A stretch of DNA of 39,578 nt, from assembly GCA_027559495.1 (NCBI GenBank), contig JAMXSV010000025.1:1-39578 (forward strand), written 5' to 3'. This document shows positions 31,601 through 39,578 of this stretch, piece after piece. A program made the translations under genes and the position numbers. How positions within the stretch are numbered: position 1 is the stretch's first letter; every line of letters starts with the position of its first letter. The notes beneath the pieces were generated by a model, which was given only the letters and a program-made list of their open reading frames with translations, searched no databases and had not been told where the DNA came from. The DNA is from Aurifilum marmelostoma. Taxonomy: Eukaryota > Ascomycota > Sordariomycetes > Diaporthales > Cryphonectriaceae.

Positions 31601-32747
31601 TTACCGCAACCACAGTTTACGAACTGGTCTTCTGCCTGATGCTGTTTGTTCGTTCGAATCAAGTACCAAAAGATAACAGTGCATTTTCACGATTTCTTGC
31701 CTTTCTTTTGTTTTCTTCTCTCTCTGTCTCTCTCTTTTTCTTTTCCCCTCTCCACAGCCCCAAGGTTTGATACTAGCATAAATGCGCGCACCTTAATCCG
31801 TAAATCGATCTCGGTTGATAGGATTGATATAATGATCGTATTAGCAGGAGTCAGAGTCCGGTTTAGCCTTAAGTGCGATATCGGCTTTATAAGTTATTGC
31901 GCCTAGAAGAAAATCAAGGTTGAAGAAGAACCTTATTGAGAGTGGACCTGCTAGGATTCCAGGAGGTAATTAGTGATTTGACCTGCCCAAAGTACCCATA
32001 TAGACCTGTTTAGGGCTTACTTGGAGTAGAAGGTGGAAAGTCGGCTCATATGAAATTCTAAGGGGCCCTGTTTCTGAATGCTTCCTCTCTGAAATTGTCG
32101 AATAATAGATAGATCTTGCATTCTGAACTGGACGATGCCAGGACCAGAGCTTATAATAATTAAGTCGCAGGGGGGAGTTATCGGCCACCCGGGGTATTCG
32201 GCCACCCTAGCCAGCCACACCCCACACACACACATGGGATATATATATATATATTATTCACTTTTCTACCCTATTCACCCACCACGATGCAGTACTCTTC
32301 AATATCAATGAATTCGGCGTCTCTCTATTCATCTAGACTATCGTCGTTTTGATTGGCTCCCTAGTCAATTCGTAGCGAGCGAACCCCTCGGCCCAAGTCA
32401 ATATACATGTTCGGTAACACCAAGTCTAGTTACCAAAATTGACCTCCTTCGACTTGCCAGGCTATAGACCTTTATCCCTTGCGGGTTTCAAGATGACTTT
32501 TACCATTTGTTGCTGTAGTAGGTCAAGCATCACCAAAGACCAGTAGACTTTGAACCTCAACTTGACCGGAGCCATGGCGGCGCAAGAGTTCCCTGTCACG
32601 ATGAACAGAAAACTCGACAACAACTATGGCGCTAATATCCTGCACACGAACACCAGCTTCACTTTAAAACTTCACAAAGTGTCTCTCCGGTAGCAAGCAC
32701 AGCGTCGACTCCCACCAGTGAAGTATCCTTGAGAACCAAATTCGGAT
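31601..32747. other. Spacer with short repeats
   Basis: C/T-rich tract (31690-31760), two TCGGCCACCC copies 20 bp apart (about 32179-32206), and a (TA)n run near 32239-32256. A 39-codon plus-strand frame at 32574-32693 has no recognisable domain. Confidence 0.35.
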
Positions 32748-33510
32748 TTACTTCATTCGTTTCTCCTTCGAACCGTCAGAAGACTGAGAGGGGATATGCG
32801 ACGGGGGCTTAGTGACGGACAAGGTCGTTGGCGTGAGCTTGCCGGCTTCACGAATCAGCGCCAATGTTATATTCACCCTCGCGGCCAACGCCAAGGCATA
32901 GACAAAACGAGACGGTGGAGGCAAGCTTCCCGGTCCTTGATCATCTTGTCTCCGTTCGCCACCCACGGCACCTTTGCCATCAGCTCGGGAAACTTGGTTG
33001 CGTATCAGGTAAAGGCAGCCATAATTTCGAGAGAGCTGAACACAAGATGGTCTGGGCTGTCTTCCTCACGACAGCCCAAGGCATCGCAGACTTTACGCCA
33101 CTCGTCCCGGATACCCTAATCCATGTCCACGTCCGGTATTATGCATTCTATCATGAAGGAAGAAAAGCAATCCAGTAGGTCCTCTGTACCTGCCACAGAA
33201 GTGAATCCAGTTGGGTAGCATGCCGTTCAATGGCACGCTAAGCCGTCAAATTGCAAGTTTCCCTCTTAATGGAAAACTACCACCAGTCAGTCTCGTCAAG
33301 CATTCCCAGCGCTCTTTCGATGAATAGGCGCTCGGGCTTCATACCGTACATGCTGCGGTAGAATAGAATGACATACAACTTCTCATCGCTATCATTGCGA
33401 GAGAAGTGGCTACCTAGCTCGAAAAGCATACGAGAAATAGTAGGCCGGCTTTCCAGACAGGGCAACGCGGGCCTCCGTCTCCAAAAGGAGAAGAAAGCCA
33501 CTCTTCTAGT
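32748..33510 (-). pseudogene. Unrecognised, coding-like helical protein relic
   Basis: The minus strand reads as protein over two blocks. 33501-33277 includes SRMLFELGSHFSRNDSDEKL and GMKPERLFIERALGMLDETD. 33140-32748 includes GIRDEWRKVCDALGC, SPDHLVFSSLEIMAAFT, KFPELMAKVPWVANGDKM and, after a slip in a T run near 32910, VYALALAARVNITLALIREA GKL. Internal stops (TAG, TGA) fit C-to-T change. Composition suggests an all-helical cytosolic protein. I cannot name the family, and whether the two blocks are one gene is inference. Confidence 0.35.
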
Positions 33511-34883
33511 CTCGTAGCAAACATTTCGTGGCGCTTAAATGCATTGGATTTCCAAAACCTTCCTTCTCAGAGGATGGACAGATTTCCAATCATGCTTTTC
33601 GGGCCGTGTCCAATTTCTAACACCGAAATATGGCCACGTGAATAGATAAAGGGATATCATACACTAGCTCAGATAGTTGGGGGACAATGCAGATTCGGTA
33701 CGACAACCATCCTGACCCAGATGTCGAATCTAGCGCTGTATTGTTGCTCAGACAATTTTTACGACCTTGCGGCCGAAACTTCCTGTCTGAGAGTCCATTT
33801 TAGATTGCTGAGAGTGGCCATATCAGTTCAGCATGAGGGAGAACAAATAGACATATACATGTATATATATATATATACCTGTGTGTGCGCGCGTGTATGT
33901 ACGTGTTTATTCATCTAGTATGGCCTTGTGAGTGTAGATTCGGATGTATTTGCTTCTCATAGACGTGATGAAATATCGTTACTTATATGGGACAAAGCGA
34001 CGCTAGTCACCAGCTTCATTAAGCGGAGATAATATATCCAGACTCTGTTTACACTTCCCAAGACTGCAAGAGGTTTCGTGTCTCGTTTCACGTCACGACG
34101 GAGGTACGAAGCCATGATAGGCGTTTCATTACGTACAGACAAGTTCAGCTTACCCAATAGTAATGCCGGAAGCACTGCAGAGTGTGGTGAATGTTCGCCT
34201 AATTCCCGTCGATCGATGATAATGCTGCAGAGGGCCTCCCGGATAGCCGATCTAACTTTCTTTCTCACGAATTAAGGAGCCGCGCCTGGGATACTGGTGA
34301 GGAAAGCGTAAAGAGGTGTTACGGAGGACGTCCTGTATATACTACTAGGCTTGGAAAATGATAGACTATGCATATAACATTAGTAAGAACTTGTTTCTAA
34401 AGATTTCCGTGAATCACCGCATTGCTACCGACGACCTCCTGCATAGACCTAACCTTTTCATGTTTACTGTGAGCAAATAGCAAAGTTATTAGCACGCGCC
34501 AAAGACTGGAGTATCATATAATGAAAGCAGGAATTACTAGAGAGCATATCAGAATACTCATGTTAGAAGCTTCCACTAGTAATCTAGGTTTCTGCTCGCG
34601 TCGAAAATTCTCTGGGTTCCTAAATCATCCAAACTGAAATCCCAAATCGAAGTACCTTGCAGTTAATTTGCTCCCTCCCTGTCTAAAGTGACGTTTCTGT
34701 TCAGCTTGATTGTGTAATATTGACAAATTCCGAAGTTAACGACGACTTCCTGCAAAAAAACAACCTACATTATTACTGGTAGCCATTCTCAGTCGAGCAA
34801 TGAGATGACGCCGAACAAGCAAAAATGTCACTCGAGCAATGAGAATCTCGCGGGCGTTGACAAGATCGAGTCTTCCCTTTCAG
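33511..34883. other. Spacer with TA/TG microsatellite
   Basis: Mixed (TA)n-(TG)n-(CG)n run at about 33851-33905. A 13-bp direct repeat, tcgagcaatgaga, occurs at 34793 and 34832. I looked here for upstream exons of the GTP cyclohydrolase fragment and found none. Confidence 0.45.
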
Positions 34884-35193
34884 ATGCATATTGGCTATAT
34901 CCCTTCTGGCACTGTCATCGGCATCTCCAAGCTGCCCTGCATCGCTGAAATCTTTTCCCGTCGCCTGAAAATTCAAGAGCGCCTCACCAAGGAGGTTACC
35001 TTCGTCGTAATAGAAATATCGAAGCCTCGGGGCGTTGCAGTCCTTATGGAGTCCAGTCATCTGTGTATGGTAATGTGCGGCGTTTGAAAGAGTAATTAGT
35101 GCTACGACTTCCACACACTGTATGCTCGGATGCTTCGAGAATAGCAGCAAGCTGCGAAATGAGTTCTTTGGACATGTTAAGATGAGGCGATAG
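34884..35193 (+). pseudogene. GTP cyclohydrolase I, C-terminal half
   Basis: GTP cyclohydrolase I makes 7,8-dihydroneopterin triphosphate, the first step to folate and tetrahydropterins. The frame after an apparent acceptor (TTTCAG, ending 34883) reads MHIGYIPSGTVIGISKLPCI, then FSRRLKIQERLTKE, GVAVLMESSHLCMVM and CGV, all in family order. An extra T in the run 35083-35085 produces TGA 35085-35087; with one T fewer the frame continues ERVISATTSTHCMLGCFE and FGHVKMRR to TAG 35191-35193, the normal C-terminus. The family has arginine where MVMCGV has cysteine, a CGC to TGC change. About 103 of some 230-260 residues are present and the N-terminal catalytic half (CEHH motif) is missing, so it is a partial duplicate. 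Confidence 0.8.
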
Positions 35194-35824
35194 AGTGGAA
35201 GTGCATTGCATCTGAAATATGTTGTAAATTTCACAATGTGATAACAGGTAGCTGTAGCGGGTCATCTTAGTGTAATTTGTTTATTTCTGTGAGCCGTGAC
35301 GCAGGAATCTCTCCCTAACCTAAGCGGAAGCAAGTGATACTACTCTGTATCTTTGATAGACTGCGCTTCTTGCTGCCTCGTGAACCTGCCGGGTGATTTA
35401 GTATGTCATGAGTACCTTCATCATGGGTTGTCAGCTTCCGAGGTCCTGACGCTGGTCATTGAGGTCTGAAAACCTGCCTCCGGCTCCCGATCCATTTCCG
35501 CCCCTCACCCAGACCATCGCGGGTCTGTCCCCTAGCCGCCGCCCCCGCCCGCGCCCCCAAAAAGGCTCGTGATTGAAACTACTTCATGACTTGGTGAATA
35601 GGACGAGTTTTCCTAAAGTCTCCACTATGCTCATTCTGGACTCTTCTCTCTGCCATTCTCACTTGATAAATATTGAATAACTCGGATGGCCGATATACTT
35701 TCATATTAGAGCCGGCTTCCTGCTAGTATCATATACGCACAGAGCGAAGATCGAGTCCGAGAAATGCACGACCGCTACGATACACGGAAATCCTATTGAG
35801 ATGTAATGAAATTCCTTCCAACAA
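35194..35824. other. Spacer with a GC-rich patch
   Basis: No gene recognised. 35519-35566 is a strikingly C-rich patch (for example cccccgcccgcgccccc) in otherwise balanced DNA. Confidence 0.4.
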
Positions 35825-36316
35825 TTATGGCAAGCATTCTTTTCCACAAGAACCGCAGTGGGGGACAGAAATAGACGTGTCGCACTTGAAATTATTGAGG
35901 GCAGACCGCAAAGTGGAAACAGCAATCCAACCGGTCCAAGTACCCCCGTGGCGCAACCTCACACATTGCGAGCCGCACAAATCACCGTGCTCGTACTCCG
36001 TCTGAACCCAATTGTACAAAGCACCCTGAATGGTACCAATCTCAGCCGTAGACCGGCAGTCACCGCCGCTGGTTGTAGCGTAGACTTGATAGTAGAGATC
36101 ATCGATGGAGCCAGAGTGGACGGTGCAGTCATCGTTATTCGCATCGGTATAGAGCTGAGCTCCGATTTGCCTCGCGACGTTCTCGTCGTCGAGATAAATG
36201 TTCCTGCAGGTGCCGCCAGTTTGAGCGCTGGACGCACACCAGTCGATTTTCCGTGCTGACACGAGGGCCCACAGAAATCCGGTCGAGAGGACAGTCACAG
36301 GGAGAGTACCACGCAT
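35825..36316 (-). CDS. Small cysteine-rich secreted protein (163 residues), candidate effector
   Basis: Start chosen at ATG 36316 because it opens a signal peptide (MRGTLPVTVLSTGFLWALVSA) and has a close TATA box; the frame is open further upstream to 36481, but that stretch is not signal-like. The mature protein of about 142 residues has ten cysteines, clustered at the end (HCGSCGKEC), enough for five disulfides. Other clear parts are DNNDCTVHSGSIDDLYYQVY-like acidic/aromatic sequence (about residues 58-79), GTIQGALYNWV and GGTWTGWI. Single exon, no frame damage, unlike most neighbours, so it is probably functional. I do not recognise the family; size, secretion and cysteine content are those of fungal effectors or secreted antimicrobial proteins. 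Confidence 0.8.
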   Translation of the reverse strand: MRGTLPVTVLSTGFLWALVSARKIDWCASSAQTGGTCRNIYLDDENVARQIGAQLYTDANNDDCTVHSGSIDDLYYQVYATTSGGDCRSTAEIGTIQGALYNWVQTEYEHGDLCGSQCVRLRHGGTWTGWIAVSTLRSALNNFKCDTSISVPHCGSCGKECLP

Positions 36317-36335
36317 GATGGCTGAGGATTGAAGT

Positions 36336-36343
36336 TTTATAAA
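36336..36343 (-). promoter_or_regulatory. TATA box of the cysteine-rich secreted protein gene
   Basis: TTTATAAA on the minus strand, 20-27 bp before ATG 36316. This is very close, which would leave almost no leader; a second, more distal promoter is possible. Confidence 0.35.
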
Positions 36344-37559
36344 GAAGGCTGTCGGAATATTTGAGGCCCTCTGAGTAGGTTTTTCGTGGGAGTAAAGATA
36401 GTGGTTGAAACTTGAGTTGAAGTAAAATTGGCTTGAAGCCGGTGACCGACTGAGAACACGGTGACTTGGCAAGATGGACACGTTGAATTATTTATACTTA
36501 TTATGGCTTCGGGAACAGAGAAAGATTCATACAGTGGGATATGCCCTTGTAGGCCGACAGTCAGCCTCTGCCGGAGTCTCCATACGCTAACGGATATGAG
36601 CAAGGTGTTCGAGATTGAGACTCCCGCATTTGACTTCAATTCAAATTGGATTGAACTCGTTAACAAGATACCAACCACCCTTTGTCTGAGACTCAAGTAA
36701 ACTAGCCTGCTTCAAGGAGGTTACTAGTGCCTGAGTAGCATATTGTTCTTATTGAAATAATAAGAACTTGCACTCTACGACTCTGATCCTCAGACAGGTC
36801 TGAGACTTTGACAATCCATTGGCCAAATGGATTAGTGTGATTACTTATAACGCGACATCGCCTCCTTTGTCCTACACCCGCAAGCGAAATGTTGTCTTTC
36901 AGGAAATTAGTTGATGACTGAAACAAAATATTCTTACGCTCCGAGATTCTGACTTGATCCATGTTTTATGTCTTTAGGAATAACTGTGTCGCGCAAAAGC
37001 GATCGCCAGTACACTGGCTAATCAGATAGCAGAGAAATTTGGAACGTTACATCTCTGGTAAGGGTAAATCGTCGTCCAATCATCTCCGCGTACACCTACT
37101 AGAAAACTATTTAATAGTTTGAGACATACTTGACGTCTGTAGAGTCTGTCCATGGTGATCCCAGATGCTTGTCGCGTCGTTGCCAGAATGGCAGGCAATA
37201 GAGTCTTGGAACTCCGAGCACTGCCGACGATCGTGTGGTGCGGTCTGTGTCGACGGAATGCTGCTGGCTCTGCTGTTGTCTTGAGCAAGTAATGTTGGTG
37301 TACACTTCTAATGCGCCTCATTCGCTCTGTACTGAACATACCAAAAAAGCCCTGGACACTAGATCACAGATTGCTGTGTCATACAGATTAATCAAGATTC
37401 AGATGTATTCGAGCAGTAAACATCAGTAATCCTTCACGTTGCGACAGGTCAACCTAAATTGTGATACAGTCGCAGTAGTCATTGACCGCTTGATGATAGT
37501 GATGCCCTATTTGTTATAAAAGAGTGACTATGAAGCTTGATTCCATCTATCTAGGCTAT
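36344..37559. other. Unassigned region
   Basis: A minus-strand frame at 36962-36702 (86 codons, with GQRRRCRVISNHTNPFGQWI) looks coding-like but is unrecognised. Others on both strands near 37020-37340 overlap each other with no clear winner. 37430-37560 may be the LTR of the copia relic, less mutated than its interior. Confidence 0.3.
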
Positions 37560-39578
37560 CTAGAGGTTGAAGAGGAGGTTTATTTATCTTTAAATAATTA
37601 TAAAAAGGCCTTAATTAGTTAAGAAATAAATCCCTTAGTCTATATGCATTAAACGCCTTCTAATGCCCTTATCATTTAGAGAGAGCAATAATTATAATAA
37701 TTATAAAGATTATGCCTTATTTATTAATATACCCCTATAAGGTGCTATTTCTTTATATTATCTAGCTAAATAGTTTAGCATTATTACTTTTCTATTAGTA
37801 TTTTATACTAGCCTTATTCTTTTTAGCATTACTACCTAGCAATAGCTATTTAAAGGCTTTATTAAGCTATTAGCTAGTTAATCTTTAGTAAGTATTTACT
37901 TAATAAGGATTTGCTCTACTAATATTTTATTGCATATAAAGTATTCTTTTAAGAGAATATACTTTATTTACTAATAAAATTTAGAGTTTTCTATTAGCTT
38001 AATAGCGCCTTAATTATCGCATTTAATTATAAAAACTAATAAAATCTTTAGTTTAATAAGAAAGTTTCTAATCTAAAGCTTTATTTGCATTTTTTTGCAA
38101 ATAGCATAATATTTAGCCTTTATTATTAAAGTTATTATATAATCTATTTATTTAGAATATTATACTATTATGCTATTTCCTATTTATATAACTATATTAT
38201 ATATTAAATAGCTTATAGATTTATCTCCTTTCTAATCTAAATTTATTTAAATAGATATAGAAAGCTTCTTTTTTAAGCTAACTAATTTATAGCTAAAATA
38301 TTTATTATTCTAATAGATTTATAGCATTTATTATTGCTTATTGCTAATCTTAAGGCTAAAGCTTTTAGTGCTTTAATAATAGCAAAATCTATATTTAAGA
38401 AGAGCTTAATTCTCTACTAAAAGATTATAACTATATCTTAAGATTATAGATAATAGAAAAATAAGATTAGGCCTTATTTAAATTATTAAATATATTAATT
38501 AGCTATTACTTAATTAATATATTATAATATCTCTATTTAAGGCCTAGCATTTATTTAGTTTAGCTAAGGCTAAAGATTTTAATGCAAAAGGAATAGATAA
38601 GGATTTTATATCTTTATAACTGCTTTTTAAAAGCAATTATTTAGTATATATCTCTTAAATAAGCTTAAGAAAGCATTATTCGCAATTTCTAATAATAAAT
38701 ACCCCTAGGAAATAGATTATCTAGCCTAAATCCTTAATATTAAATCTTTTTAAAAGGCCTTATTTAATAAGATTAATGCTTACTTATTTAAAGCCTATTA
38801 GAAGAAGATTATTAATATAGCTATAGATAATAATCTTTAATTAATAGTTAATAAGGATTACTATATTGCTATAAAGCTAAATAAAGCCTATCTTAAGAAA
38901 TTTACTAGTTAATTTCTTCTGCTATTGCTATAGCAATTACTTAAAGCTATAAAGCAATTTTATTACTTAAAGAATTTATAGCTTTAAGAAGTTAAATCTA
39001 ATAGTATTTTCTTTAGAATATTTAGCTAGAAAGTCTACTAAGCTATCTAGCATTTTAATAAAAACTTCTTTCTTAAAATTGCAATTTAAAAAGGCTGCTA
39101 TTATATTAATCTAATTAATTTTCTAGTTTAGTATTACTGCTAAATAAAGAAGAATTCTCTAAATTAGTACTTTGCTAACTAATGCAAATATTTTATTAAA
39201 ATTAATGCCCTTTTATTAAGTAAATCCTTATATTACTATTTAAATCTTATATTTTAAAACTATTTTATTCTTATTAAGCTTTCTCTTAAAAATATATTAT
39301 ATTCTTAAAGTATAGTATCTAAAATGCTATTTTTAAGCTTAAAATATTCCTAATTAAATAAGATTTTTAAGCTTTTTATATAAGCTAGTGCGCTATTTAG
39401 CCTAATTATAATTATAAAAGGCTTTATAAAGTATACTTAATTTATTTAAAAATAAAAGTATTATATTAGCTAAGAAATATAAGATTTTAGCTTTAATAAG
39501 TTTTTAGCCTAATATAGGCACTAGTATTTATTTAATAACTATCTAGCCTATAATAATTATATTAGTAATAATGCTAAT
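37560..39578 (-). mobile_element. Ty1/copia retrotransposon polymerase relic, RIP-degraded
   Basis: The minus strand still spells a copia Pol despite heavy A/T drift. Reverse transcriptase: YINN at 38819-38808 in place of the catalytic YVDD, then DLG-stop-IIYFLGV at 38732-38703, where copia elements have DLGE.KYFLG. RNase H: DN-stop-GAIKLIEN at 38018-37989, and LANSLIKPL near 37886-37858 in place of LADGLTKPL. Stops are TAG/TAA at glutamine or tryptophan-like positions; one frameshift lies between YINN and DLG. Integrase and gag would lie beyond the window end. The composition change at about 37560 marks its 3' side. Confidence 0.8.

Noticed and set aside
32179..32206. Terminal inverted repeat of a DNA transposon
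   Set aside because: The two TCGGCCACCC copies are direct, close together, and have no distant inverted partner that I can see.
1..39578. Starship giant transposon
   Set aside because: No tyrosine-recombinase (captain) gene and no paired boundary repeats were found in the window.

Overview
ORGANISM. This looks like one chromosome end of a filamentous ascomycete (Pezizomycotina). The evidence is a C-rich TTAGGG-type telomere at base 1, short 46-76 nt spliceosomal introns with CTRAY branch points, C-to-T decay of the repeat-induced point mutation (RIP) type, and fungus-specific families: LysM effectors, fungal rhodopsin-domain proteins, UstYa/DUF3328, DUF3176. I cannot name a genus.

LAYOUT. 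1-159 telomere; 160-2720 AT-rich, RIP-exhausted repeat; 2851-3058 tetranucleotide microsatellite; 4003-6993 intact intronless hydantoinase/oxoprolinase-DUF917 fusion; 7750-9147 FAD monooxygenase (two introns, one missing base); 9904-11250 rhodopsin-domain relic; 11503-11810 degenerate repeat; 12773-12981 possible tiny secreted peptide; 13740-14742 UstYa-like relic; 15540-15740 SNF2-helicase fragment; 16763-18190 DUF3176 relic; 18754-20512 secreted beta-propeller (SMP-30/NHL-like) gene with a 456-bp miniature LTR retrotransposon in its intron; 21594-23968 two LysM genes on opposite strands, both broken; 25396-25920 repeat-rich element with internal telomeric motifs and perfect palindromes; 27614-28434 LysM effector, nearly intact; 28383-30581 decayed DNA; 30582-31600 amino-acid permease relic; 32748-33510 unrecognised relic; 34884-35193 GTP cyclohydrolase I C-terminal half; 35825-36316 intact cysteine-rich secreted protein; about 37560-39578 RIP-degraded Ty1/copia polymerase on the minus strand.

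HOW IT FITS TOGETHER. This is accessory, subtelomeric DNA: secreted or chitin-binding proteins, membrane receptors and transporters, and oxidative or secondary-metabolism enzymes, mostly in decay. Two kinds of damage can be separated. One is C-to-T change (Q to stop, W to stop, H to Y), which fits RIP. The other is single-base indels, several in G, C or T runs, inside otherwise well-kept frames; for the beta-propeller gene, the monooxygenase and the third LysM gene, correcting one base restores a frame of the expected length. Consensus error should be excluded before calling those genes dead.

MOST INTERESTING. (1) A complete 456-bp TRIM-type element (129-bp LTRs, TATAG target duplication) whose putative primer-binding site is a 16-nt perfect complement of its own LTR, placed where a Tf1-style self-primed transcript would start. 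(2) A UstYa-like relic in which three conserved histidines of its HxxHC motifs have become tyrosine by CAT-to-TAT change. (3) A mutation signature in which GCA/TGC appears spared.
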